Positions 1 through 7,391 of a stretch of DNA of 17,052 nucleotides are shown one piece after another. Position numbers and translations under genes: made by a program. The notes under the pieces are model-generated. The model searched no databases and was not told the origin of the DNA. It was given only the letters and a program-made list of their open reading frames with translations. How positions within the stretch are numbered: the first letter of the stretch is position 1; every line of letters begins with the position of its first letter. This DNA is from Actinobacteria bacterium UBA3120 (GTDB lineage: Bacteria > Actinomycetota > Actinomycetes > S36-B12): NCBI GenBank assembly GCA_002365735.1, contig DEZY01000116.1, positions 1-17,052 of the forward strand, read 5' to 3'.

Positions 1-371
1 TAATTGGCTGGTCGGGCGATGTTATTGCCTTAGGTGAAGACTTCGGCTTTAGTCTGCCCGAAAGTGGCGGGATGCTGTGGACGGACAACATGCTGATTCC
101 TTCGCTCGCCCAGCACAAGAAAAACGCTGAACAAGTCATGAACTACTACTACGACCCCGAGGTCGCTGCCCAAGTTGCAGCTTGGGTCAATTACCTGTGT
201 CCAGTTGAGGGCGCCCAAGCGGCCATGGAAGACATTGATCCGGAACTCGCGGCAAGTGAGTGGATCTTTCCTTCAACGGCCATGCTTGATTCCGCGAAAG
301 TCTTTATGGAGCTCACCCCAGAAAAAAACGAAGAATATGAGCGTTTGTTCCAAAAGGCAACCGGAAACTAA
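1..371 (+). CDS. potD: Polyamine ABC transporter substrate-binding protein, PotD-like (3' end only)
   Basis: This is the C-terminal ~122 residues of an extracytoplasmic solute-binding protein that delivers spermidine/putrescine-type substrates to the PotABC importer encoded just downstream. The reading frame is open from the left edge (first full codon at base 3), so the start and any lipoprotein signal lie outside the window. The visible part begins with a GWSGD stretch, followed by PESGGMLWTDNMLIP. The PESGG and following aromatic/Asp stretch resemble the hinge and ligand region of PotD/PotF, and the helical tail that follows (NAEQVMNYYYDPEVAAQVA) is typical of the family. It ends in TAA. 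The family assignment is good, helped by the adjacent potABC. The exact substrate (putrescine, spermidine, agmatine or a related amine) cannot be read from this fragment. Confidence 0.85.
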   Translation, partial: IGWSGDVIALGEDFGFSLPESGGMLWTDNMLIPSLAQHKKNAEQVMNYYYDPEVAAQVAAWVNYLCPVEGAQAAMEDIDPELAASEWIFPSTAMLDSAKVFMELTPEKNEEYERLFQKATGN

Positions 372-378
372 TTCGCGC

Positions 379-415
379 GCGAGGGTTCAAGGCAAATGGG
401 GCCCTCGCTCTTTTG
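379..415 (+). terminator. Intrinsic-terminator-like hairpin between potD and potA
   Basis: GCGAGGG (379-385) pairs perfectly with CCCTCGC (402-408). The stem can extend inward by two G-T wobbles and one C-G pair (TTC 386-388 with GGG 399-401), leaving a 10-nt loop. TCTTTTG follows immediately (409-415). It starts 8 nt after the potD stop. A strong GC stem followed by a T-rich tract is the classic form. Because potABC follow on the same strand, it probably works as a partial terminator or 3'-end stabiliser that lets the binding protein be made in excess over the membrane complex. That role is inference. Confidence 0.6.
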
Positions 416-485
416 TAAAGCGATGCGTAATGAAATGGTGAGCGCGGCGATAGAGCTCGTCCACAGATAGAGATTGAGGTAGGTA

Positions 486-1637
486 GTGGGAGAGCGGCTG
501 CAACGAAATGTGGAAGATCTACATCTGTCGAATCTGACCAAGAAGTTTGGCGATGTGGCCGCGGTGGACGACCTCACGCTTACAATTCCTGCGGGTTCCT
601 TCTTCGCCCTATTAGGGGCCTCTGGGTGCGGCAAAACCACAACCCTGCGCATGGTCGCAGGGCTCGAAGACCCAACTTCTGGTCGTATTGCTATTGGCGA
701 GAAAGACATAACGGCGCTGCGCGCATTCCAGCGACCCGTGAACACGGTATTTCAATCGTATGCCCTCTTTCCACACCTCGACATTTTTGAAAACGTAGCA
801 TTCGGTTTGCGCAGGCGTGGGATCAAAAAGGTGGAGCCGGCGGTCAACGCAATGTTGGAACTCGTCGAATTGGCGCCGATGGCCAGGCGCAAGCCGACGC
901 AACTCTCTGGTGGACAGCAACAGCGTGTGGCGGTGGCGCGAGCGCTCATCAATGAGCCCGATGTGCTTTTACTGGACGAGCCGCTGGGAGCTCTAGACCT
1001 CAAGCTGCGCCGTCAAATGCAAATTGAGCTTAAGCGGATTCAAACTGAAGTGGGAACCACCTTTGTGCATGTGACCCATGACCAGGAAGAAGCCATGACC
1101 ATGGCGGACACCATCGCGGTGATGAACGCGGGGCGGATCGAACAGCTCGGTGATCCGGCCTCAATTTACGAACTTCCGCATACCGTTTTCGTTGCGAATT
1201 TCCTGGGTCAATCCAACCTGTTTGCGGGAACTCGGGTGGCAACCAATCCTGGAATGCTCGAAGTACTAGCAAATGGAGTCAAGTTTCTGGTACCGACCGC
1301 ACGCAATTCGGCACCCGGCGATGAAGTCATTGTCGGAATTCGTCCGGAGAAAATGACCGTATTGGATATTCCTGACCGCGAAAAAGTACCGAGTGGGAAC
1401 AACGCATTGGAAGGGAGAGTGGTTGATGTGTCGTATGCAGGCGTATCGACCCAGTACTTGATTACCCTTGCATGGGGACAAAACATCACGGTGTTTGAGC
1501 AGAATGTGGTTGTGGGGGATCGGTCAAGTGTGGGAGATCAGGTGCTTGTCCACTGGTCACCCGAGCACACATTTGGGTTAGCGGGCGGTGAAACGCTTCT
1601 TGCAACAACTGCACAGGCGATTGCTGCAGGAGTCTAA
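486..1637 (+). CDS. potA: Polyamine ABC transporter ATP-binding protein PotA
   Basis: ATPase subunit of the polyamine importer; it hydrolyses ATP at the cytoplasmic face to drive uptake through PotB/PotC. All ABC motifs are present: Walker A GASGCGKT (residues 44-51), Q-loop Q90, signature LSGGQ (140-144), Walker B VLLLDEP (160-166) and the switch His of VTHDQ (H198). The remaining ~150 residues look like the C-terminal TOBE regulatory region (for example VGIRPEKM). The 383-residue length fits PotA. I chose GTG at 486 because GAGG (476-479) sits 6 nt upstream. An in-frame GTG at 510 has no well-spaced SD. It follows potD after a terminator-like hairpin and ends 2 nt before potB. It could formally serve another Pot/Fbp-type substrate, but the PotB/PotC neighbours support polyamines. 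Confidence 0.93.
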   Translation: MGERLQRNVEDLHLSNLTKKFGDVAAVDDLTLTIPAGSFFALLGASGCGKTTTLRMVAGLEDPTSGRIAIGEKDITALRAFQRPVNTVFQSYALFPHLDIFENVAFGLRRRGIKKVEPAVNAMLELVELAPMARRKPTQLSGGQQQRVAVARALINEPDVLLLDEPLGALDLKLRRQMQIELKRIQTEVGTTFVHVTHDQEEAMTMADTIAVMNAGRIEQLGDPASIYELPHTVFVANFLGQSNLFAGTRVATNPGMLEVLANGVKFLVPTARNSAPGDEVIVGIRPEKMTVLDIPDREKVPSGNNALEGRVVDVSYAGVSTQYLITLAWGQNITVFEQNVVVGDRSSVGDQVLVHWSPEHTFGLAGGETLLATTAQAIAAGV

Positions 1638-1639
1638 GC

Positions 1640-2530
1640 GTGGTTGCGGTAGTTCCCACCTCTAGTGCCAAAGGCGCAGTCGTAACCCGAAGGAAATCAC
1701 GCACCGGGTATTTCCTTTTACTTCCCGGCATGACCTGGCTGGCAATCTTTTTTGCCATTCCATTTGTCACTCTTTTCATGACGAGTTTGCAGGCTCCGGT
1801 ACCGGGAAAGTCAGGTCAGTACACGCCAGCTTTTCAATTGAGTAATTATCCTGACGCGCTAGCGGAGTACTGGCCCCAGTTCCTACGCTCATTCATTTAC
1901 GCCGGAATTGCGACGGTCTTGGCTTTACTGATCGCTTATCCACTCGCCTACTTCATCGCGTTTAAGGCGGGACGTTGGCGAGCACTAATGCTGGTACTTG
2001 TCATCGCTCCGTCCTTCGCTTCATTTTTACTGCGCACGTATGCGTGGAAAACAATTCTCGCAGACGAGGGCTTCATCACCACATTTTTTAATTATTTACA
2101 CCTTTTGCCCGACGACCGAATTCTGAATACGGGGATTGCGGTCATCGCAGGGCTGACCTATAACTTCCTGCCCTTTATGATCCTCCCGTTGTACGCGGCA
2201 CTTGAAAAGATTGACCCTCGATTACTTGAAGCTTCTAATGACCTTTATGCATCAGCTTTTAAGACCTTTCGCAAAGTCACTTGGCCGCTGTCTTTACCTG
2301 GAGTGGTTGCGGGCACGCTGCTGACATTTATTCCGGCGGCCGGAGATTACATTAACTCGGAGTTACTGGGTTCGACCAAAGACCGCATGATCGGTAACGT
2401 GATCCAAACTAACTTTATTGAATTCCGGGATTACCCAACGGCGAGTGCGCTCTCATTCGTGCTGATGGCCGCGATTTTGGTTCTGGTATTCACCTATATT
2501 CGCCGCGCGGGAACGGAGGATTTGCTCTGA
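1640..2530 (+). CDS. potB: Polyamine ABC transporter permease PotB
   Basis: First inner-membrane permease of the polyamine importer, expected to pair with PotC and dock PotA. The 296-residue protein has a short basic N-terminus (TRRKSR), then about six hydrophobic segments, including residues 24-50, 83-107, 115-131, 166-187, 218-235 and 270-288. The EAA-like cytoplasmic loop that contacts the ATPase is at about 197-220 (EASNDLYASAFKTFRKVTWP). The start is GTG at 1640, only 2 nt after the potA stop, with AGGAG at 1628-1632 (7-nt spacing) inside the end of potA, so translation is probably coupled. Its stop overlaps the potC start by one base (TGATG). Assignment to PotB rather than another type-I importer permease rests on family resemblance and order. 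Confidence 0.92.
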   Translation: MVAVVPTSSAKGAVVTRRKSRTGYFLLLPGMTWLAIFFAIPFVTLFMTSLQAPVPGKSGQYTPAFQLSNYPDALAEYWPQFLRSFIYAGIATVLALLIAYPLAYFIAFKAGRWRALMLVLVIAPSFASFLLRTYAWKTILADEGFITTFFNYLHLLPDDRILNTGIAVIAGLTYNFLPFMILPLYAALEKIDPRLLEASNDLYASAFKTFRKVTWPLSLPGVVAGTLLTFIPAAGDYINSELLGSTKDRMIGNVIQTNFIEFRDYPTASALSFVLMAAILVLVFTYIRRAGTEDLL

Positions 2531-3372
2531 TGCGCTGGATTCGCCGTCATTTCATCGGGTTTATTGCCATCTTGGTATTGGTGTACCTGTTCGTTCCCAT
2601 CGCAGTCGTAGCCGTGTTGAGCTTCAACAATCCTGAGGGTAAGTACAACACCCGGTGGAATGAGTTTTCTTTTGATGCTTGGACCAATATTTGCGGGGTG
2701 CCTGGCGTGTGTGACTCCTTCGTAATCAGCGTTCGAATCGGCATAATTTCTACCCTTGTGGCAACCATCCTTGGAACCATGATCGCTTTTGGACTCGTCC
2801 GCTACCGGTTCAGAGGCCGTTCTTCCACAAATCTTCTGATCTTCTTGCCCATGGCAACTCCGGAAGTTGTCATGGGCGCGAGTTTGCTGGCACTGTTTCT
2901 GAACCTACGTTTTCCTCTGGGCGAAATGACGATCATTATTGCCCACATTATGTTCACCATTTCCTTTGTTGTCGTGACGGTCAAAGCGCGCCTACAAGGT
3001 ATGGATCCTGGGCTCGAAGAGGCAGCTCGCGATCTGTATGCGGGCCCGGGTGCCACATTCCGATTCGTAACTTTCCCCCTAGTGGCACCGGGTATCGCCG
3101 GGGCTGCGCTGTTGGGCTTCTCTCTCTCATTTGACGACTTTATTATTAGTTTCTTCAATGCCGGCACGGTTGTGACCTTCCCGATCTATATTTGGGGCGC
3201 CGCCCAGCGAGGAATCCCAGTCCAGGTCAATGCGTTAGCTACTTTGGTGTTCATGATCGCCTTAGCCATAGTCTTGATCACCCAGCTCGTGGGGAGTCGT
3301 CGGCGCAAAATGCTCGAACAGGAAATCTCGCGGAAATCCTCTAGTGTCGACGCGCTTGTTCCCAAAAGTTGA
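2530..3372 (+). CDS. potC: Polyamine ABC transporter permease PotC
   Basis: Second inner-membrane permease of the importer. The 280-residue protein has an N-terminal membrane anchor (about residues 8-31), further hydrophobic segments at about 68-90, 102-125, 133-152, 183-206 and 236-254, and the EAA-type loop at 163-186 (EEAARDLYAGPGATFRFV). The SLSFDDFIISFF stretch (198-209) is very characteristic of PotC. The loop after the first segment contains CGVPGVC (55-61), two cysteines on what should be the outer face. It starts at ATG 2530, overlapping the potB stop by one base, as expected for stoichiometric translation of the pair. A promoter-like element for the next gene overlaps its last codons. 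Confidence 0.93.
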   Translation: MRWIRRHFIGFIAILVLVYLFVPIAVVAVLSFNNPEGKYNTRWNEFSFDAWTNICGVPGVCDSFVISVRIGIISTLVATILGTMIAFGLVRYRFRGRSSTNLLIFLPMATPEVVMGASLLALFLNLRFPLGEMTIIIAHIMFTISFVVVTVKARLQGMDPGLEEAARDLYAGPGATFRFVTFPLVAPGIAGAALLGFSLSFDDFIISFFNAGTVVTFPIYIWGAAQRGIPVQVNALATLVFMIALAIVLITQLVGSRRRKMLEQEISRKSSSVDALVPKS

Positions 3373-3397
3373 TCTAACATCAAGTTACGTTTATATT
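3369..3397 (+). promoter_or_regulatory. Sigma70-type promoter for the amine oxidase/ureohydrolase pair
   Basis: TTGATC (3369-3374, 4 of 6 to TTGACA) is separated by exactly 17 nt from TATATT (3392-3397, 5 of 6 to TATAAT). The -35 hexamer overlaps the potC stop codon. The predicted start point near 3403-3405 would give a ~70-nt leader before the oxidase ATG at 3474. The 101-nt potC-oxidase gap, against gaps of 2 nt or less between the pot genes, supports a separate transcription unit. It is sequence-pattern evidence only. Confidence 0.5.
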
Positions 3398-3445
3398 TGT
3401 GCGCGAAGGGATTGGTGGGAAGGCTAGGCGCTCGGTCTGGCTGAC

Positions 3446-3463
3446 TACGTGAACTTCGACGTA
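3446..3463. repeat. Inverted repeat next to the oxidase ribosome binding site
   Basis: TACGT (3446-3450) and ACGTA (3459-3463) form a perfect 5-bp inverted repeat with an 8-nt spacer. The right arm touches the AAGGA SD (3463-3467) of the gene starting at 3474. It could be an operator half-site pair or a small hairpin affecting ribosome access. The arms are short enough to arise by chance. Confidence 0.3.
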
Positions 3464-3473
3464 AGGACCCCAC

Positions 3474-4886
3474 ATGTTCTCTGCAACTCCATCGCAAGAC
3501 GGTTACCACAAAACTGCCTCGCTTGTGCATGAAAGTTTTTGGCTTGACAATCCAGATCGCCCTCAAGCGCGGCCAGCACTTGGAGCAACACTAGACGCTG
3601 ATCTAGTTGTAATTGGTGCGGGTTTCACTGGGTTGTGGTCAGCGCTAGAAGCTGCGGTTGAGCACCCCAAATGGTCGATTGTCCTGCTCGAAGGGGATCG
3701 TATCGCCGGGGGCGCGAGTGGTCGCAACGGTGGGTTTGTCGCGGCCTCTCTGACCCATGGCTTCAGTAATGGATTGACCCGTTGGCCAAATGAAATGCCC
3801 GAACTGCTTCGATTGGGATCGCAGAACCTCGCGCAAATGAGTGAACGAGTTGTGCAACTGGGAATTGCTTGTGACTGGCTCATGTCGGGTGAGATTGACG
3901 TTGCCACCGAGGAATATCAAGTCAAGGACCTCGTGGATGCACACGCCGAGATGGTTGAGTTGGGTGTGTCGGCCTATTACTTAACGGCTGAGGAAATCCA
4001 AGCGAGAGTGAACTCGCCCCTCTACCGAGGGGCACTTTTTGACCCCGATGTTGCAATTGTGGATCCCGCTCGCTTGGCATGGGGGTTGGCTCGTGAACTG
4101 GACCGGTTGGGCGTTTCGATTTATGAAAACTCAGCGGTAACCAACTTGGAAGATCGTGGTTCTCTGGTGCGGCTGCAGGTGGGTGCACATTCGGTTTCGA
4201 GCTCCCGGGTTATTTTGGCAACCAATGCTTATCCACCGCTACTTAACAGACTTAAGCACTTAATAGTTCCCGTGTACGACTACGTGTTAGTGACCGAGCC
4301 ATTGACTGTGGCGCAGCGCGAGTCAATCGGTTGGCTTGGCCGTGAAGGTGTTGGTGACGCCGGGAATCTATTTCACTACTACCGGGTCACCGAAGATGGG
4401 CGCATTCTGTTTGGTGGCTACGACGCGGTCTACCACGGCAAAGACTCGGTTCGGCCAGAGTTTGATACCGATACTGAATCGTTCGCCCGCCTCGCCGATC
4501 ATTTCGTTCAGACCTTCCCACAACTCGTGGCCGTTAATTTCACCCACGGCTGGGGAGGAGCTATTGATACTTGTTCCCGATTCAGCGCTTTTTGGGGTAA
4601 GGCTCACCATGGCAAAACCGTATATGTCGCCGGTTTTACTGGCCTCGGCGTTGGTGCATCCAGATTCGCGGCGCTCACGTCTTTGGACCTGCTCCTGGGC
4701 CGAAAAACGGAGCGCACAGCATTGCACATGGTGCAGACGAAACCCCTCCCCTTCCCCCCAGAGCCGTTTCGCAGTTGGGTGATTACCTGGACCACCAACT
4801 CATTGAAGAAAGCGGATAGAGAAAATGGGAAACGAAATCTGTGGTTGCGTTTGCTCGACTCGCTCGGGGTTGGTTTCGATTCCTGA
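3474..4886 (+). CDS. FAD-dependent amine oxidoreductase (DAO superfamily, PuuB-like)
   Basis: Predicted cytoplasmic flavoenzyme that oxidises an amine group to an imine/aldehyde. The 470-residue protein shows the N-terminal dinucleotide-binding fold VVIGAGFTG (GxGxxG at residues 48-53), the acidic end of the second strand (LLEGD), and the GASGRNGGF motif (80-88) shared with gamma-glutamylputrescine oxidase PuuB and related DAO-family proteins. The C-terminal FAD-contacting glycine-rich stretch is YVAGFTGLGVGASR. ATG at 3474 has AAGGA 6 nt upstream. It lies between potABC and a ureohydrolase gene 15 nt downstream, so the likely substrate is a polyamine, agmatine or a derivative. No puuA-like glutamylation gene is visible, so I leave the symbol blank. 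The fold is certain; the substrate is inferred from context. Confidence 0.85.
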   Translation: MFSATPSQDGYHKTASLVHESFWLDNPDRPQARPALGATLDADLVVIGAGFTGLWSALEAAVEHPKWSIVLLEGDRIAGGASGRNGGFVAASLTHGFSNGLTRWPNEMPELLRLGSQNLAQMSERVVQLGIACDWLMSGEIDVATEEYQVKDLVDAHAEMVELGVSAYYLTAEEIQARVNSPLYRGALFDPDVAIVDPARLAWGLARELDRLGVSIYENSAVTNLEDRGSLVRLQVGAHSVSSSRVILATNAYPPLLNRLKHLIVPVYDYVLVTEPLTVAQRESIGWLGREGVGDAGNLFHYYRVTEDGRILFGGYDAVYHGKDSVRPEFDTDTESFARLADHFVQTFPQLVAVNFTHGWGGAIDTCSRFSAFWGKAHHGKTVYVAGFTGLGVGASRFAALTSLDLLLGRKTERTALHMVQTKPLPFPPEPFRSWVITWTTNSLKKADRENGKRNLWLRLLDSLGVGFDS

Positions 4887-4901
4887 GAGTAAGGTGAACC
4901 C

Positions 4902-5927
4902 ATGACGAGATACGGTAGCCAGTTCGGCCCAAATTACACTTTTCTCGGAGTGCCCGAGTGCGATCTTGATGACCTTTCCACGTATTCCGAGGCTGATGTC
5001 GTAATCGTCGGAGCGCCATTTGACGGAGGCGCTTCTTATCGGGGAGGGGCTCGATTCGGACCGCAAGCGTTACGGGCGGCGTGCTATTTAGAACATGATG
5101 GAAGTCGGCCATCGCTTGCGATGCGGGTCGACGGATTGAAAGATTTGACAGTTGTCGATGCAGGTGACGTGGAGTTGTACAGCGGAGATGCGGCGCGTTC
5201 CTGTGCCGATCTTGAAGTTGAGATCGAGCGAATTGCGCGCAGTGGGGCCATTCCGGTTGTGCTCGGTGGAGATCACACCATCACATGGCCCGATGCAACG
5301 GGTGTCGCACGGGCGCGTGGTTGGGGAAAGGTCGCATTAATCCATTTCGATGCACACGCTGACACAGGTGACATCACGTTTGGCTCGCTCATTGGCCATG
5401 GGCAGCCCATGCGACGCCTGATTGAGTCAGGTGCGGTGCGGGGCGACCGCTTCCTGCAGATTGGTTTGCGCGGATACTGGCCTGAGCCGGAGACGCTGGA
5501 CTGGATGGCGGAGCAAGGCATGCGCTCCTACGAAATGACCGAAATTGTGACGCGCGGTCTCAACGATTGCCTAACGGAGGCTTTTGAAATTGCGCTGACT
5601 GATTGTGATGGAATTTTTCTCAGCGTTGACATTGACGTATGTGATCCCGGACATGCCCCTGGAACTGGGACACCCGAACCTGGCGGACTGAGCTCTCGAG
5701 AATTGCTTGATGCGGTTCGTAGGATTTGTTATGAACTACCGGTGGTTGGCATGGACATCGTCGAAGTGTCCCCACCCTATGACCACGCCGACATCACAGC
5801 ACTGCTCGGAAATCGTGTTGTACTCGAGGCACTCAGTGCGATCGCACGTCGCCGTAAGGACCACCGCGACGGGACAACCTGGGATCCCGCATTGCCGTTG
5901 CTCGCAGATCGCATTCCAGGGGAGTAG
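4902..5927 (+). CDS. speB: Agmatinase-family ureohydrolase (agmatinase or guanidinobutyrase)
   Basis: Mn-dependent hydrolase that removes urea from a guanidino compound, for example agmatine to putrescine or 4-guanidinobutyrate to GABA. The binuclear metal ligands are all visible in 341 residues: H125 in GGDH, D150/H152/D154 in DAHAD, and D243/D245 in SVDID. The DPGHAPGTGTPEPGG loop (248-262) is intact, as in active family members. ATG at 4902 has AAGGTG (4891-4896) 5 nt upstream. It lies 15 nt after the amine oxidase, surely in the same transcript, and runs towards the convergent gabT. The SpeB label is generic: family members with different guanidino substrates share these motifs, and the neighbouring GABA aminotransferase makes guanidinobutyrase a real alternative. 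Confidence 0.88.
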   Translation: MTRYGSQFGPNYTFLGVPECDLDDLSTYSEADVVIVGAPFDGGASYRGGARFGPQALRAACYLEHDGSRPSLAMRVDGLKDLTVVDAGDVELYSGDAARSCADLEVEIERIARSGAIPVVLGGDHTITWPDATGVARARGWGKVALIHFDAHADTGDITFGSLIGHGQPMRRLIESGAVRGDRFLQIGLRGYWPEPETLDWMAEQGMRSYEMTEIVTRGLNDCLTEAFEIALTDCDGIFLSVDIDVCDPGHAPGTGTPEPGGLSSRELLDAVRRICYELPVVGMDIVEVSPPYDHADITALLGNRVVLEALSAIARRRKDHRDGTTWDPALPLLADRIPGE

Positions 5928-5948
5928 AGCTACGGACTCGCTGCCTTT

Positions 5949-7298
5949 TTAGGTGGTAGCTTCAAATGCCGCTTCGAGGATTCCCAGTGCTTCTTCCATG
6001 AGTGGAATTGGGATGGTGAGCGGGGGTAGGAATCTAAACACGTTGCCGTAGGTTCCCGCGGTAAGAGTAACCACGCCATGCTGATGGCAGTACTTATTTA
6101 ACGCTGCGGTGCGTGCTGCGTCTGGCTCCATGGTGCCAGGCTTTACCAATTCAATTGCGATCATTGCGCCTCGTCCGCGAATGTCCCCGATCGTTGGGTG
6201 ATTCACCTGCATCGCAGCAAGGCGCGGCAACATGATCGCCTCAATGTCTTTTGCAATTTTGCACGCATCATTTTCCTGCATCCAGGCGATGGATCCCAAT
6301 GCTGCCGCACATGCAACAGGATTGCCGCCGTAAGTACCACCAAGCCCACCCGCGTGCACTGAGTCCATGATTTCGGCGCGACCGGTGACGGCCGCAAGCG
6401 GCATTCCGCCTGCGATGCCCTTGGCCGTGGTGATCAGGTCGGGTACGACGCCCTCGAATTCACTCGCAAACCAATCACCGGTGCGCGCAAAGCCAGATTG
6501 AATTTCATCGGCGACGAAGACGATGCCGTTGGCTTGGGCAAAGTGAGCGACTGCTGCGAAGTAGCCGGGGGCAGGAACAATAAATCCACCCTCGCCCAAA
6601 ATCGGTTCAACAACGATTGCGGCGATGTTTTGTGCGCCGACTTCTTTTTCCATTCGAGAGATCGCCCAATCTGCGACTTCGGTTCCGCTGTGGGGTCCAT
6701 CGTGAAATGGGTAAGAAACAGGTACGCGGTAAATCTCGGGAGCGAATGGCCCAAATGAGTGCTTGTAAGGCATGTTCTTTGCGGTCATGCCCATGGTGAG
6801 GTTCGTGCGGCCGTGATACCCGTGCTCGACTACAACCACAGCTTGACGGCCAGTGAATGCCCGAGCAATTTTGACCGCATTTTCAACAGCCTCGGCGCCA
6901 GAGTTAAATAACGCACTTCTCTTTTCATGATCGCCTGGAGTCAAGCGGTTAAGTGCTTCACACACTTGGACGTATCCTTCGTAGGGAGTTACCATGAAAC
7001 AAGTGTGAGTGAAATTTGCTACTTGTTCGATCACTCGACGCGCAACTTCTGGGTTGGCATTTCCGACAGTGGTGACGGCGATTCCCGAACCCATATCAAT
7101 TAATGAGTTACCGTCCGCGTCAACCAGAATCCCGCCACCGGCTTTTGTGACGAAAACCGGAAGCCCGATGCCCACGCCCGAGGAAACTGCATTTTCCTTG
7201 CGAGCGAGCAGTGCCTGTGAACGGGGGCCCGGCAAATCGGTTACTAAATTGCGCTCCTGGGTAACTCCGTTAATAACTCGTTCCGCGGCGATGGTCAT
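5949..7298 (-). CDS. gabT: 4-aminobutyrate aminotransferase (class III PLP aminotransferase)
   Basis: PLP enzyme expected to transfer the amino group of GABA to 2-oxoglutarate, giving succinate semialdehyde and glutamate. Family marks in 449 residues are the phosphate-binding SGAEAVENA (133-141), the YHG motif after strand 4 (161-163), FVADEIQSGFARTG with the cofactor-ring Asp (D264), and the Schiff-base Lys in TTAKGIAGGMP (K293). Length matches GabT. The start is ATG at 7298 with AAGGA 6 nt upstream on the minus strand. The SD lies inside a perfect 10-bp palindrome (7299-7308). It converges on the ureohydrolase with only 21 nt between stops and diverges from dxr. Related omega-amino transaminases acting on putrescine or beta-alanine are possible alternatives, but the sequence looks most like GabT. 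Confidence 0.88.
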   Translation of the reverse strand: MTIAAERVINGVTQERNLVTDLPGPRSQALLARKENAVSSGVGIGLPVFVTKAGGGILVDADGNSLIDMGSGIAVTTVGNANPEVARRVIEQVANFTHTCFMVTPYEGYVQVCEALNRLTPGDHEKRSALFNSGAEAVENAVKIARAFTGRQAVVVVEHGYHGRTNLTMGMTAKNMPYKHSFGPFAPEIYRVPVSYPFHDGPHSGTEVADWAISRMEKEVGAQNIAAIVVEPILGEGGFIVPAPGYFAAVAHFAQANGIVFVADEIQSGFARTGDWFASEFEGVVPDLITTAKGIAGGMPLAAVTGRAEIMDSVHAGGLGGTYGGNPVACAAALGSIAWMQENDACKIAKDIEAIMLPRLAAMQVNHPTIGDIRGRGAMIAIELVKPGTMEPDAARTAALNKYCHQHGVVTLTAGTYGNVFRFLPPLTIPIPLMEEALGILEAAFEATT

Positions 7299-7379
7299 AG
7301 GAATTCCTTTGAATGGCGAGTGGGTGGGCCTATTGGCGCAAGCATAGGTGAATGCAGAGCATGCGGCCCCGCCATCTCC

Positions 7380-7391
7380 TAAACTGCACCT
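7380..7391 (+). promoter_or_regulatory. -10-like element placing the transcript start at the dxr GTG (leaderless)
   Basis: TAAACT (7380-7385) fits the actinobacterial TANNNT -10 pattern and is followed by exactly 6 nt before the dxr GTG at 7392. There is no purine-rich SD in the preceding 20 nt. A -10 hexamer ending 6-7 nt before the start codon is the usual signature of leaderless mRNAs in actinobacteria. I see no convincing -35. Confidence 0.5.

Noticed and set aside
4336..4782. A 148-codon plus-strand frame inside the amine oxidase gene
   Set aside because: The overlapping oxidase frame carries the conserved FAD motifs; this frame shows none.
5921..5950. Bidirectional terminator between the convergent ureohydrolase and gabT genes
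   Set aside because: There is a T5 run at 5946-5950, but the only stems I find are 4 bp (GAGT/ACTC) or have impossible 2-nt loops.
7299..7308. Palindrome AGGAATTCCT before gabT as an operator
   Set aside because: It overlaps the SD and is short; most likely a by-product of the SD sequence. Noted under gabT only.
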